This document shows, piece after piece, positions 22,960 through 35,759 of a stretch of DNA of 64,000 bases. The notes under the pieces are model-generated. The model did no database searches, had not been told where the DNA came from, and was given only the letters and a program-made list of their open reading frames with translations. The stretch lies in NCBI RefSeq assembly GCF_000283155.1, contig NW_004454173.1:1945438-2009437 (forward strand). Reading direction: 5' to 3'. This DNA is from Ceratotherium simum simum (Eukaryota; Chordata; Mammalia; Perissodactyla; Rhinocerotidae). Numbering within the stretch: position 1 is the first letter of the stretch; each line of letters begins with the position of its first letter. The position numbers and the translations under genes were made by a program.

Positions 22960-25900
22960 ATTTATAATAAATGCAGCCAATTCTATAGACAGACACTTTG
23001 GATAAATTAGGCATATATCTTATGAGAACTGTTCAGAAAGAGTTGAGCAGATTGTTAGCAGACACCAGGAAGATTCTGCCTCATAATCAAGACTAAATCT
23101 TTTTCTGTGACTGTCAACATCAAGCTACAGTGTTTGTGATGGATGTGGCCTTTAAATTACTAAAATTAAGGAAGGTAACTTTGCTCTATCCACTGTGGCA
23201 TACATTATTTTCAGCAATGACATTTCTGCAAAAAAAGAGAAACAAGGAGGAAAAAAGCCTATTGTAAAAATCTTTTGTCCAAGTACCTTGGAAGAGCTCA
23301 TTTCTGGGAACAGTGTGGCACCTTTAGAAGATAATAGTATTGTCCCAATCAGTTACAAAGAATTTAAGGAAGACAATACCCCTAAACCCCTTGTAGTCAG
23401 TGGAGTTATGATACATATCATTCAACAAAAGCACTGACCCAAGTGCAACATAAACACATGACACTTTCCTTTCTTCCTCCCCTTACTTGTTCAGTGTGGA
23501 AAGGCAGCAAAAGGAAAGGCAGAAAGGAGTTTCAACTTCCCAGGGTCCCCTTCCTGATAAGAAAGTTCCTCTTGACAAAATAGCAATGAGGAAAAGTATA
23601 TGCATTTGTACAATTTCCAAGACTTTTTTGGATTCCCTAAATAGAAAACAGTATCTTCAGAATATTTAAAAACAAACCAAACAAAAACGAACTTAATTTA
23701 CTAAAACACTGGCCGGTACTTCTAGAGGAATGGAGGGATGCTCAAGTGAGAAAGAGAGATTAAATATTCAAGACCATGATAATAATCCATGAACCTGCTT
23801 TAATGCTACTTCGGGACTTTTTTCATCAAACTTGAAGCCCATAGGAGACCTGTAGGCATATAAGAAGCAGGGCTGAGATATTCTCGTTTCTCTTCCCGTT
23901 TTCTCTGTTTACAAAGCAACTGCGAGCAGCCCTAGTTTATCTCTGCCACCGTGTTTGCTGACTTGCCGGTGTTTAGATCAAGGTTTGATACTTGGGTCTT
24001 TAGCTGGCCACGAAAAGGCAGCTGGTCGGGAGAGGCCAGAATCAGGCAGAGAGGAGTTGCAGAGCTTAAGTCGTCTGAGAGGCCTTGTTGTGCTCATCCT
24101 TTGTAAACAATAAGACATGTCAGTGTCCCTGGTTGCTGTCACTGCTGACAGTTCTCTAAAGACCAGTAAGTGTCGAATTCTTTAAAGCTGGATTGTGCCT
24201 AGTGAGAGAAACGATAGGGTGAGATGAGGGGACTCCGTGGATATCTGAGTACCTTGGGAAAAGACAGGAACCAAGGCTTTTCACTCAGCAACGTAATGAA
24301 AACTAGACAAATAGTCTTGCATTTAATATATACTTTCCACTAATTCATGCTTCTTTTGTTAGGGACAATTCCAGCCTGTATAGGAAAAGAGACAGTTAGA
24401 TATAAAGAAATAATTTCACATTGACAAGGGAGCTTCAGGTAAAGCAACACTTAACGAAAGGACAAAAGACAGAGTCTATCTTGGTAAATTTCCATTGCAC
24501 AACCGTTTCATTGCTTTAACTTCAGAGACCCCAAAACTTTACGTCCTTGAACAAGTAATTAAATGCAAAAGGACAGAACTAAATAATCCACCTGGGATAG
24601 CTAGGACTGTATGCAAAACACAAAGAATAAAATACAAGTCTTTCAGGAATATGAATGCGAAATTGTGGCAAAGAAGAGAAGGACTGGAAAATAGTTTACA
24701 AAAGCAGCATGTAGCACTTAAAGAATAATGAACTTTACATACTCTGCCTTAAAATCAATAACGGTATCTTTTGAACAAGGATCTACTTGTATAAGTTAAT
24801 TAGATCACAAAAAATCCCGATTCATACCATTATTCATCATTTCTAACCTCAGACCTTTAAAATGCATACAATGAAGATCAAATTCTTCTAATGGAAACTG
24901 ATAACACGTGTTGAAGTAGAATAAACCCCAAATTAGGTGTCAAAATCTCATTATAACAGCAACTGGTACTGTGTTATATTCAAGACTAATTTTGCCATGA
25001 CATTTAAGCCATAAATTTTGAGGTTAATGATGTTTCAGAGGAAAGGAAATTTCCAGTATTTCTATTTTCTTCTTCCTAGTAAGATTTCCTAAAAGCATTT
25101 GCTCCATTAAATGGTCTAAAATGTTTGAGAGGAAAAATGGCTTAGATCCACTTGTAAAATATTAGGCTCCAAAACTTTGAGAAAGATCATCCTTACAATA
25201 TCAAATTCATCCTTGAAATAAGGATCATCGCTACAAACAAGGTCAGAACCTCAAGTTCCATTGATCTAACAGTGTAGTATTTAACTCGGATTTTTACTTG
25301 CTTCTATATAATAAACACTATTTGATGGTACAGAATCATCAATTATCTTTCCCAAGTTTATTCTTTTATCCTCTTCGGTCTTCTTGATTGAAACAACCAG
25401 AGTCTATATCATATAGCCACAGGTTAGGCATTGAGCCTGGGAGTCTGTCCGAACCATAGTACGCAGAGAGCAATTTAAGAAAAAATTTTGCAAATTTCTA
25501 TGAACTAAATAAAGAGTTACTCCTGTTTTCCTAATTTTCCTACAAGCAGAAAAGCTAAAGACCTATGGGCATGGCCCAGACAGACACTGTTGAGCAGCTT
25601 TCCAAAGAGCAAATGGTAAAAATAAAATAAAATGAAAAAGATTTGCCTGTCATGGGAGTTGGTCAATAAAATGCAACAGTGTTTATTACAACATTTAAAG
25701 TCTGTGATTAAGAACACCAAAAGGCCTAAACTAGAAAGGTTTTCAGCCTGTAATTTCCCTGCAGTCCTGGCCTGTACTTCCTTATGAGTTAGCTCAGCAG
25801 GGCTTTTTTTCCATGTCCATCATCAGCTTGTAATTATTGCCATTCTCAAAGCTATGCCAGATGGGTCTTTAGAAGCAGGCATGCAGCTTGTTTACGAGAG

Positions 25901-28040
25901 AAAGAGCTGTAATATTACTCTACACAGAGACCTATCTGGTCCAACTCAAAGAGTCCTGCTCCTCCCTCCCACCCCCACTACTATTCTCTCTTCCCGGCCT
26001 AGACAACCCTCTCAGTTTCAGCTCCCTGTCCCAGCTGAATGGCCTGGTGAAGGGCTGGGACCATGGGAACCAAGAGATATCTTAAAGCATATGGCCTAAT
26101 CGTCACCTTTCACCATTCACATATGGAAATAAGGCCAACACCCAAGGGAAAAACAAACTGTGGACTCTCCCCTACAAATCCTTGTGCAGAGGCTTTATTT
26201 AAAACACCAGAGCTGCAAGTCTACCTTTCAGAATGCAGATCTGCAGAGATATCACTATTATGCCTTCCATTTCTCTTTTCTGGGAATTCCTCATTGGCTA
26301 GAAGTGAAATTCCCAGCAAGATTCTCAAGGACAAACCTTTACTCCCCTTGCCTAGTAGGAAGGACAAACATTTGTAAAAAGGTTGAGGTCAAGGAGCTGT
26401 GCAAAGCAACCCAGGGAAAGGCAAAAGCGCCCAACAGAGGTTGGTCTGGTGACAGGCCTGGGTGTTAGGTATCCCAGAGGGCCGAGCAGAGCTTCAATCA
26501 GCAGTTAATGAGGCAAGACCTGCAACAGATAGCCACTTTTAACTTACAAAAGCTTTTAGATGTCTCTGTTTACTTTGATCCATTTCAGTTCATTTGAGCC
26601 TGGTTAGGGTGCATTTTCCTTTTTTTTTTTTTTTTTTTTTAAGATAAACCCTCTGCTTCCACACCAACTCCACCCCCACCTCCCGAACAATAGTATCATT
26701 TACCAACTTTATACTTCAGTTTTGAGATCTTCTGTCAAGGTCAGCAACAATTATACAAGACACAAGGAGAGGAAGACCCCATACCACAGCCTGCCTACAG
26801 GATGGTAACTTCAAAATCCCACCAGTGAAAGATAAACGGGGAGGAGGGCGGGACAGGAAAGGCTGCATTTTCAAGGGAGATTTAGTCTCTGATTAGGTGG
26901 AGTACACATTCCTTTATCCCTTGTTATTTTACCCATGTGATGACCAGGGAGCTTTCTTTGCTAAAAAGTTTCAGAGCAGATAAAACTAATTTCCCGGAAT
27001 GTGAAATAATCCAGAAAGAAACTGTACCTGATGGTCAGACAGGAGGTCCCTTTAACTGGTGGAGTTGCCAGGCCCCGGGGCTGGGGCTAGAACTCCTGGC
27101 TGGAGGGCACTAAGGGATCTGCACATGGGTCTGCCTGTTAATGGGGATGGGCTGCTGTAATGACCTTTCAGTGAGGTCAGCTTGGTGCTTGACCCCACTG
27201 TACTGTGGACCAGCGCCGCCTGGGAGACGCCATGCCCACAGGCATGGGTGAACCTCCTGGGAACCTTCCCCCTGTGCCCTGGGCACCCCTGTTCTCCCAC
27301 CATGCCCCAGGCCGCCCTCCCCTCCACCTTGTCCCCTCCACCTCGCACAGCCTTTTACCTACTCTTTCCTCATTCTTTCTCTCCCTCCAGTACCACTTTC
27401 CAAAACATCTTTTCTTTGTTCAAAATATCATATTTGAGGCAGGTGTGTATAATAAAAAACTCTAGTTATCTAGCCAGCAAAATTAATTTCACAAATACAC
27501 GTAAGTTGGGTTTGACATGTATATTCCTGAGAAATATACGTTTCTCAAGTGAACCATATTCCTGTTCTCCACTCCCCACCCCTGTCCTGACTTCTACATT
27601 TCCAGGAGGTATTATGAAGACATATAAGTTAATGCAGGAACAGGATGAAATCTTTCTGCACTGCTGCCCTTAGATAATTTGGAACTACTGTAAAGTTTTC
27701 TTTGAAATCCTGTCCACTGAAGACCCCAAGGAACTATCAGGGAAGTAGAAGTTAGGAAACCCAGTTTCTACTTTTGGCCCTTGTAGCTGGGAAAGGGAAG
27801 GGCTAAGTACTCACCTTGAGCTAATGTTACCTGCCAGGAAGGGTTCTGGCACTGAAAGTGCTCATCTGTAGCTCTCAGTTAGGGCCTCAACGGTAATGAT
27901 TTACATTGATTCTGCTCTTTACCAAGTCTTTAAAATGAAAGTAAGATTAGTTTATCACTGAAAAATATTGAACTCTTTGGTTAAGAGGCATTAAGTTCAG
28001 AGAAAACAAGTCCAGACATCTTAAGCTATATTTATGGAAA
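22960..28040. other. Unique DNA; local GC rise near 27.05-27.35 kb
   Basis: No genes were recognised. A T homopolymer of about 20 nt sits near 26621-26640. The stretch 27050-27350 is GC-richer and gives a 163-codon frame (27182-27673) with low-complexity Pro/Ser/Thr content and no motif. A weak CTCF-like word lies at 27212-27226. Confidence 0.4.
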
Positions 28041-28041
28041 C

Positions 28042-28155
28042 AGCAATAATAGCAACAACTAATATTTATTCAATGCTTATTAAGGGACAACTGTGCTAAA
28101 TGCTTTAGGATTCTGCATAATTTGTAGAATGTTTAATGTACAAGCTCACTACATT
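28042..28155 (-). repeat. MIR fragment, antisense
   Basis: 'caacaactaatatttattca' followed by 'atgcttatt' and 'gtgctaaatgcttta' is the reverse complement of the MIR 3' half. Confidence 0.6.
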
Positions 28156-28159
28156 CTTT

Positions 28160-28980
28160 CAGTTAATCATGGTGGCAGTTGCTAAACCATAGGCCAAGTT
28201 ATTCCTTTCATTCATGGTCTAGGGAGAGATGACACGGGCATGTTGAGTCACTCAAAACAGGCTCAAACCACCCCAAGGAGTTTGCCTGATGAAAGGTTTT
28301 CCTTTCCTTCAAAGCCACTTCCTGTGTCACATGACCTATTTCACTCGAAAGATAATAACACTTCATGCTTCCAGAACACTTTTATCCAAAGATCTCAAAG
28401 CATTTTGAAATGTTAATTAAGCTTTCAACATCCTGGAAGATAGCAATGCCAATCTTGCTGTTTAAATACTGTATATTTCCAACACAGGTTGTTCTAATCA
28501 CTGAGAGGGAAATGGAGGCCTCTCTGAGCAAATCCAGTGTTGTAAGCCACCACCCAAACACTTATGACACCAAAATTCTCCTACATCTCCTGGGAAACTA
28601 CCACAGCATCAAGTGTCCCCTACTCCCACTGATTGTTTCCACTGGGAGAACCACATCCAAGAACAAAAAGGGGGAAGCTCAAAATAGGCTTTCTAATAGT
28701 TCTACTTTGTTTAGGGGTGGAAATGTAGGTAGAAATATATGCAACATATTTCTGCAAATATATAAGCACTCTCGACAAATAGCTAGGTGCCTTTGTAATA
28801 TGATTTTTCACTTATCATGATAAATGAAGGGGAAAATATAACCAACTTTTCCCAAAGCTTAGATGGGACTATTCAGACTGCAGTTCACCTGCCGTTCTAT
28901 TTCACAGGTGTCAGGGACTGTTCTGATACATCCAAAGAGTAGTCAGATTTCAGGCAGCTTGTGTATCCTTTAGTTTGGGT
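28160..28980. other. Unassigned sequence
   Basis: A 151-codon frame at 28365-28820 is open on the plus strand but shows no recognisable domain. No repeat family was identified. Confidence 0.35.
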
Positions 28981-28984
28981 AAAG

Positions 28985-29432
28985 GAAAACCATATGGCAA
29001 CCAAGGCCCTTCAAGATCTGCCCCTGCCTCCTCTCCAGCTTCATCTCCCTCCACTCTGCCACACTGGCTTTCTCTTCATCCTTCCAGTGGGCCATGCTTT
29101 TTTCCTACTCCAGGGTCTTTGCACAGGATTTTCCTGCTGCCTGAAATGCTTTATCCTGTTCTTAATAAAACTCCTACTCTTAGTTCCCAAATTAAAGGTC
29201 ACTTCATCAGAGAAGACTTATCTTTCTATTATTAAATTAGATTCTTTCCATTATTCTCTCTTATGATAGATGGTTTTAGTTCATGAGATTTTCTTTGTTT
29301 AACATCTCCCTTCTAGATTATAAACTCCATGAGCACAGGGACTGTGTCTTTTCTGTTCCCCGCTGCATAACCCATGCCTGGCACTTCAGATGCCCTCAAA
29401 AAATATCTGTTGAATAAATTAATGAATCTTTT
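28985..29432 (+). repeat. L2 LINE fragment with intact-looking 3' end, sense
   Basis: Ordered L2 phrases: 'gccatgcttttttcctactc', 'tgcctgaaatgctttatcct' (29140), 'tagattataaactccatgag' (29315), 'acagggactgtgtct' (29335), 'gcctggcacttcagatg' and the terminal 'atctgttgaataaattaatg' (29405-29424). Overlapping frames of 86 and 101 codons here are repeat-derived. Confidence 0.85.
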
Positions 29433-29599
29433 AATCTGGTTTACAAATCACATTTTTCTTTTGAAGTGATATTACAGGATGAAGAGAACAAAAGAGAAAT
29501 AGATATCAGAAGTTTGGTTGTAATCATTTAAGGTCTTAGTTTATTTCTACCAATACGGAGAATAGCCAACAATCTTTAAACTATTTTTGAGTAAATATG

Positions 29600-29745
29600 A
29601 TTTTTACTACATATTAAGCCTCTGCAGTAGGTGTTTTACCTACATTACCTTATTTACCCCTCACAACAACCTTGCGATGTGGAAGCCTCTATTATCTCCA
29701 TTGTGTGGTCATGAGGACTAAGTAATTTGCCGGTGTCTCTGAGAC
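29600..29745 (-). repeat. MIR fragment, antisense
   Basis: 'acctacattaccttatttac' followed by 'ccctcacaacaacctt' and 'taagtaatttgccggtg' fits antisense MIR. Confidence 0.7.
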
Positions 29746-29754
29746 TCCTCATTC

Positions 29755-29915
29755 CATGTATTCATTTATCGAGCACTCACTACGTGCCAGGCTCTGCAGT
29801 GGTAGAGCAATGAACAAGACAGTCATGACCTCCTTCTTGGAGCTTTTATCTTTGATCCTCCACAGCAATAGCCTGGTGCGTTCTGGCGTGTAGTTGGTGC
29901 TCAGTAAACATTTAA
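29755..29915 (-). repeat. L2 3'-end fragment, antisense, followed by MIR/L2 tail debris
   Basis: 'tattcatttatcgagcactc' followed by 'actacgtgccaggctctgca' and 'gagcaatgaacaaga' is the reverse complement of an L2 3' end. The stretch after 29880 ('gtgtagttggtgctcagtaa') reads like a sense MIR or L2 tail. Confidence 0.65.
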
Positions 29916-30154
29916 ACAGTGTGAATCAGGTTAAAAAAAAAAAAGACAAAGACTGGAGAACTATGATTGAATCCCCTCAGAGTTTTAAAGTTTCCACAAT
30001 ACTGGTCTTCATTACACGACTTACCTGGGGGATATACAGTTTGCCATTCATTCTGCAAAGATGTAAAGTGCAGGAGGAAGTCACGAATCACTCCGATATT
30101 CTAACAAAAAATACAAAGATCAATGATAATGAGAGTTTTAATTAATGGTGCCAC

Positions 30155-30425
30155 ATTGAGCCAAAATACAAATCAGAAAATCAGACCATTTTTCTCCCAT
30201 GATCTACAACCTTCCAGGGCTTCCCATTGGCCTTGGAGTAGAGTCCAATCTCCCCATCTCCTTGATGTAGATGATGAGAGCTTGACTCTCTCTTTGGAAT
30301 CGTGTCTCTTCTACTGACTTCACTCACTACTTTGCAGACTTTGTAAAAACATTTAACTCCTCCAGGTTAAATAGGCCTTGGATGTGCTATTCCATCTTTG
30401 GTAACAGCCACTCTCAGTCCCCACC
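30155..30425 (+). repeat. L2 fragment, sense, left of an insertion
   Basis: 'ttccagggcttcccattggc' (30211-30230) followed by 'agagtccaatctcc' matches the L2 region 'cttcaatggctcccattg...ataaagtccaaactcc'. The L2 alignment seems to resume at about 30840. Confidence 0.6.
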
Positions 30426-30429
30426 ATCT

Positions 30430-30838
30430 GTACCACTCTTTGGCTGTGTTGAAGGGAGGGTTTATTGTATGCAGGATATTTATTGAGCAGCAGTCTTGGG
30501 AATAATACCTGTGAAGAGGGAGGGAAGCAGAATTAGTGAGAAGGAGAAATTGAACTGCAATGCAGGTGCAACTGAGGCCTCAGCTGATCCTAAGAGGAGG
30601 TCTGGGACTGAGATGGCCCTTCAGAGACATCCAAATTGAAGCAAGAAGGTGAACCTTTTACCCTGGCTGCCCCTGGAGATAGAGAAAACCTGGAGCAAAG
30701 CAGCTTCCTTGGGCAGAGGACAATTCCTGGGGGAGGACCTCAGCTGAGAACACTACTGCCAGCAAGGGAATGAATGTTCCAGTCCTGAAGGAGGTGTCTG
30801 GGCAGTGCACCACCACATCCGCTGCAGTGTGGTAAGTC
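30430..30838. repeat. Inserted element of unresolved class, about 400 bp
   Basis: This purine-rich block, starting near 'ggagggtttattgtatgcag', interrupts what appears to be one L2 copy. It is not L2-like and may be an LTR, but I could not name it. Exact ends and target duplication were not resolved. Confidence 0.35.
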
Positions 30839-30839
30839 T

Positions 30840-31110
30840 AGTCATCTTCCCCTGTCAAATTAAATATCCCTTCCTCCAGGAAGCCTCTCTTGACTCCCTA
30901 AGCCTGGGAGAGAAGCTCCTCCTAAGTGCTCCAAAGCACTTGTTGCTTCCCCATCATGGCATGCTTCCCTTTTTATGACAGTCATCTGGTTATTTGTCTG
31001 TATTCCCTCAGAAAAGTATAAACTACATGAAAAAAGACATGGTGTCTATCTTAGTAGCATTCTATCTACCAATATATAAATAATCAGGGACAAATTAAAG
31101 AATGAATGAC
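30840..31110 (+). repeat. L2 fragment, sense, right of an insertion
   Basis: 'cttcctccaggaagcctctc' (30870-30889), then 'ttgactccctaagcc', a TATAAACT-type stretch, and a tail with 'gaatgaatgac' at 31101-31111, as in the L2 3' end. Confidence 0.7.
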
Positions 31111-31114
31111 AAAT

Positions 31115-31330
31115 TAAAGATCTCATTTTTATTTTAAAAAAAATTATACTCAAACACCAAAAAAGTCTGGAAGACCATTCACCAAAATATTGCCAATTGT
31201 TATCTCTTGGTGACAAGATTATGTGTGATTTTTATTTCCTTCCTTATACCTTTTGGTATACCTAAATTTTTACATGTGACTTTTTAAATTTTTTTAAAGT
31301 AATAATCATTTTGAAGAAAAAAATAAACAT
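31115..31330 (+). repeat. L1M 3'-UTR fragment, sense
   Basis: 'tctggaagaccattcaccaa' (31166) then 'gttatctcttggtgacaaga' and 'atgtgtgatttttatt', with an A-rich end near 31316-31326, agrees with old L1 3' ends. Confidence 0.65.
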
Positions 31331-31334
31331 GACA

Positions 31335-31865
31335 CATACTATAATAATAAGTAGCATCAGTAGACTCATCCCATAAAGTTATTGTTTTGCACTGTAATTT
31401 GTAGTTCATAAAGCAATTTTATATAAATGATTTTGGTTAATCTTGACAAAAAGTCAACAAAAGAAGAAAGGCAAGTATGATATTCTGATTCCTACTGGAT
31501 TGCAAAATAAAGCCAAACTTCTCAATCAGGAATGAGTTGATGTCCCTCACAGCCTGGGAACCCTGCAGTCTAACATTTCTTCTTCTCCAACATGTTCATT
31601 TTTGATAAGGTCTTGCAGGCCTTGGGGAAAGAGTGATATAGGAAGGACATATATAAGCTATGCCACCCTATCTTCCCTGAGTCCTGCTGGCTACATTCCC
31701 TGCCTTCACTGTTCTCTCCCTCCTACTCCTGTCCATAAAGCAGAGTACCACACCTCTCCCATGGCCTTATCTTCATCATTTGTTTGCACAAGCCTAATCT
31801 ACCAGCCCAGCCAGAGTGGAAAGCCCTGTTTTCCTCTCACATCTCATGTCTCCCCTTCTCTCCTA
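31335..31865. other. Unassigned sequence
   Basis: No recognised repeat or gene; some pyrimidine-rich sequence from 31.66 to 31.86 kb may be L2 debris. Confidence 0.35.
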
Positions 31866-31867
31866 TA

Positions 31868-32105
31868 ATGATAACACTTCACATATATATAGCACTTTCC
31901 AGAAGGCTTCCCCATACACCACCTCACTGGATCCTCCCAAAAAACCTTTGAGGTCTGCACATCAGATAGTATTACCCCCCATTTTAGAGATAAGGAAACC
32001 AAAACAGAGAGGTTATGTGACTTGCCAAAAATCACAGTTAGTTACTGATAAAGACAGGACTGGAATCTGGGGCCTTACAGAAAAGCCCAGAACCCTCTGT
32101 GTTTT
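31868..32105 (-). repeat. MIR SINE, antisense
   Basis: Near full-length antisense order: 'tatagcactttccagaaggc', 'cactggatcctcccaaa', 'ccccattttagagataagga' (31977), 'agaggttatgtgacttgcca' (32008-32027), 'ggactggaatctggggcc'. Confidence 0.8.
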
Positions 32106-32109
32106 TGCT

Positions 32110-34010
32110 TTGATCTTGCAGTCTAGCATATGACCCACTGATAGGGCCCTGCAGAATCTAAAACTGGTTACAAACTAATCTGATGAGAGCAAGATTATGA
32201 GTTCAGTTTTTGAGTAGGCCAGTTGTGATCCTTGCATTGGAGTGTGCCAACACATGCAACAGATCTGCAAACAAAAGACCTGTTACAAAATGGACTAGTT
32301 AAGGGTGTGTAGATGATTCAGCTCAGTTCCATCACCATGATGAGTTAAATCCCTTAATTACCTATTTTTTATACCTATATAAATATATTCACATAAATAT
32401 ATAAAATAACCATTCCTATAAATAGACTATACAAATCTATGTTTCCATAATTGTCACTTTCTGTCATCACAGTTTTCTTGAAATAGACCCAGTTTATACT
32501 TATTGTCCTAGTGCAATTAATGTCCCTTTCACTTTAAAAAATGTCCCAGCGTGGAGGATAATTTATGTGGTCATCCTATATACATTTTACTTACAGAGAA
32601 CAAATGTGCAATTTCAGTAGACACTGAATGGTATTGATTTTCAAAGTGGCAAGCCCCGAATGTTGTAAGAAGGGTTGCTGTTACTGAAATACACTGCTGG
32701 AAAAATTCCCAGTGTTAAATGGCCTTCGCTGCAGACACAGTAAGACACACATCCCTTTGTGTTCTGTTGAGCTCAAGTTTTAAAATGTAGTGAAATTCTG
32801 GCTAGGTTCAATCCATTTGCTAAATGATTTTGGTTTTTCTGTACCTCATTCCCTCACTTGATATTATATCTTTTTCTCATTGCTTATCAGAAGTGTTCCT
32901 TTCCACATTCATTTTAAAAAATAAGAAAAAACAAATTAGAATTCACATTTTTTGGCTTAAAATAATAATGCCTCCTACATTTCCCAAAGGAATCCTGCCA
33001 AGGCAATGGCCTAGAACAATAGCTGTTTGCCAAAAGGTAGGAGGTAAGATTTTCGTGGTAATTCCAACTCATGCCTTTTGAGCTTGTGTAAGTCTTCTTT
33101 TCTCCCCATCTGTAATATGGGCTCTTGAGTTATTGAAAAACACAGAGAAGATGCTGTGACTCGCACAATTGATGAACAGTTGTATTTTGTGCTACTTCTA
33201 AGTACTTCTAAGTGCAGTCCCACTCCTGCCTCAACATAAAGACCTGGTCCTTGTTCTCAGGAAGCATCATATCTTGTCCCAAAGGACAAATCCAAGATAG
33301 TATATAATTAAATAACAAGAGTGTGTGTTCAAAAAGCAATATGTATTGGCCTAACGAGAGAGTAGTTGGGGTTACAGCAGGAAGCAAGTCAGTATTAATA
33401 GTTTTTCCCAAGGGACACCCAATACCTCAAGAAAATTATCTGAAGAGTATACAGCCACTTTTCCAAGGTCCCCACCCATCCGTAATTGATGTTTAGCCAA
33501 ACTTTTCTGGATTTTGATGTAGGCCCTAAGTGACTCTGCCAGGTACTTCATGGAGGACCTTGATTTTTATTTTATTTTTAGAGTAATCCAATTCAATCAT
33601 CTAAGCAAGCAAAAATGGCAAAACCATATTCTGTTGAGAGAGATTCTTTGAACCTTTTTTACACAGGTCTGTCTTTCCCTATCATTGTAACCAGCATAAC
33701 CAGACTGCAGTTCTTTCTGCAGTAAATGTATCTAAAGACAGCATCTAAAAGACATGAGTAAACACATCCCCAACTCAGATCCCAATGGAAAACAGACAGG
33801 AAGAGACAGAGTAACCTCAGGTTCTTTGCAGCAAGAATTTAGCCACAGTATTCAGTGATCGTGTTTCTCGTTTACAATCATTAATCATCAATATCACTGA
33901 GCATCTTGTAGGTCCCTAGAGCAGGCACTGTGATGAAGATCTTTGCCTGCAGGTGTACCTGGAATGGGAAAGTGACTGCAGTAGGGTGTATCTGCACAAA
34001 AAGAGATGAG
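32110..34010. other. Unique DNA; a short MIR-like core near 33.1 kb
   Basis: A weak sense MIR word 'ccccatctgtaatatgggct' occurs at 33104-33123. Two adjacent copies of a 10-nt unit 'acttctaagt' lie at 33193-33212. Nothing else was recognised. Confidence 0.4.
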
Positions 34011-34011
34011 A

Positions 34012-34230
34012 TCTAACATTTGTAAAAGACCTACTATAGCCAGATGATTGATTAGGCTCTTTACACGTGCTAATCCTTAAACTCTCTTCCCAGTCAGCCC
34101 CATTTTGAGGATGAGGAAACTAACACTCAGAGAAAATGTTATGCCCAGGGTTGCAAAGTGGTAAACTAGGGTTCAACCAGGGTTTCAGAGTTTCAAAGCC
34201 TCTGCTCTTTCTACCATCCTACATTTGCTT
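34012..34230 (-). repeat. MIR SINE, antisense
   Basis: 'tctttacacgtgctaatcct' (34058), 'cattttgaggatgaggaaac' (34102), 'atgcccagggttgcaaagtg' (34141) and 'ctctgctctttctaccatcc' follow antisense MIR from end to end. Confidence 0.8.
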
Positions 34231-34234
34231 TGTT

Positions 34235-34825
34235 CTCATTTTAATTGAAAGTGCTGTTAGTTGGCACTGCTGAAGAGAGGGATCTGATATCTGGATGTTT
34301 TCTCCACCAGAGTTCTCCCAGCAGAAGATGTCCTAACTTTAGTGCAACAAAAACCTGAACGATAACATCGGATTTTGCCAGAATAGAGTTACATCCTGGC
34401 TATCATACAGAAATCCAGGACTCCGACAGTGAGCACACTATTATGTCACATTCTTTCAACAGCTCCAGGAGCATGGAGGAAAACAATGACATGGGTAATT
34501 TAAAATAATAGATGATTTTTAAAAAATCCTTTGTATCTGTCTTTTGAATTAATTATATGATTATTTGAGTTCCTAACCACATTTTTCAAATGTTAAATTA
34601 CAATTATTCTGCAGTTTCTGGAACAACGTTAGCTGAATATTAGAGCAAGTCAGTCAAGAAAACACTGGACAGATGAGAAACTTAACTCAAGGCCCGGCAT
34701 CCATGATGCCAAAGTGCTGGTGGCGTCAGACAGGTCACTAACTTCTCTGGCTCCCAGTCTCCTCAAGAAGAAAATAAAGGGGTTGAACTAGAAGATTTAC
34801 TTGTGTATCTAGCACATAAATTTTT
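34235..34825. other. Unassigned sequence
   Basis: It contains a 50-nt word cluster at 34261-34310 that recurs in modified form at 36841-36905. No repeat family was recognised. Confidence 0.4.
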
Positions 34826-34827
34826 CA

Positions 34828-35320
34828 CTCAGTATTTGGTAAATATGTATTATGAGTCACGAATACACAGTCTTGGCCCTCACGATGTTTACAGTCTAGC
34901 AGAAGAGACACACAAGATGATAAGCAATGTCCATACAATGTGATCACTGCTATAGAAAGGATGCTATGGGAGCGCACAGGAGGGGCTTCTAATTCATTTT
35001 GGGGATAGAGGAGGGGGTGCACAGTAGAGGGAGTGACATCTAAAGCAGAGATGTAAAGGACCAATAGGAGTTAGTAAGGCAAAGTGTGCACATGCGGAGG
35101 GTAGAGCAGGGAGGAGGGCAGAGTTCCAGGCAGATGGAACAGCACAGGCAAAGGCCTGGAGGGGCTGCCATGGCACCTCATGAAGCCACAACTGGTTTAG
35201 TATGTCTGGCTTGTGAAAAGGCAGCTGAAGAGTAGGCATAGAGAAGATGGCAAGGGAGGCAGGGGCCAGACCCATCACTAGGGGTCTTAGACTGTGTATC
35301 ACCAAAAGGAGTCTGGGCTT
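34828..35320 (-). repeat. L2 LINE fragment, antisense, about 490 bp
   Basis: 'cctcacgatgtttacagtct' followed by 'agcagaagagac' (about 34878-34908), 'gatgctatgggagcgcacag' (34961), 'gttccaggcagatggaacag' (35123) and 'ggcaaaggcctggagg' are the antisense counterparts of L2 3' sequence. Minus-strand frames of 79 and 103 codons here belong to the repeat. Confidence 0.85.
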
Positions 35321-35548
35321 TATTCATTCCTTCAGAAACTATTTATTGACCTTACTATGGGCCAGGCATTTTTCTAGGTTCTGGGGTTACCAGAATAGTA
35401 AACAAGAGAGATAGTTTCCTGCTTTTACAGAGCAAATTAAGAATCCATTCAAGAGTTTAAAGCAGGGAAATGACATGATTGAAGTTTTAGAAAGACCACT
35501 CTGGTCACAGTAAAGGAATAGCTTGGACAAGGATAGGCCTCTTTCATC
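35321..35548 (-). repeat. Second L2 fragment, antisense, internally deleted
   Basis: A new antisense L2 3' end begins at 35321 ('cattccttcagaaactattt', 'ctatgggccaggca'), then jumps to the more upstream L2 block 'taaagcagggaaatgacatg' (35459-35478). About 250 bp of the usual intervening sequence is absent. Confidence 0.8.
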
Positions 35549-35759
35549 TATGAAATTCTGACTCCATGATTTAAAGCACAAGATATAATAAATTATAAAT
35601 GCTCCATGTTAACATTATACATATGAATATCTAATTATACTCTTTTTCATATGTATGTATGATATCTTTGGTTTACAGATTGATTGTAAGTGTTCAATAA
35701 ATTGAGTGGGTCCTTTCCTTTGTTGTACATTCAGACATGGGAACATTTATTTGGTGGGG

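Noticed and set aside
27182..27673. 163-codon open frame, plus strand
   Set aside because: Low-complexity Pro/Ser/Thr-rich product in a GC-richer patch, with overlapping frames and no motif.
28365..28820. 151-codon open frame, plus strand
   Set aside because: No recognisable motif, and nothing marks it as an exon.
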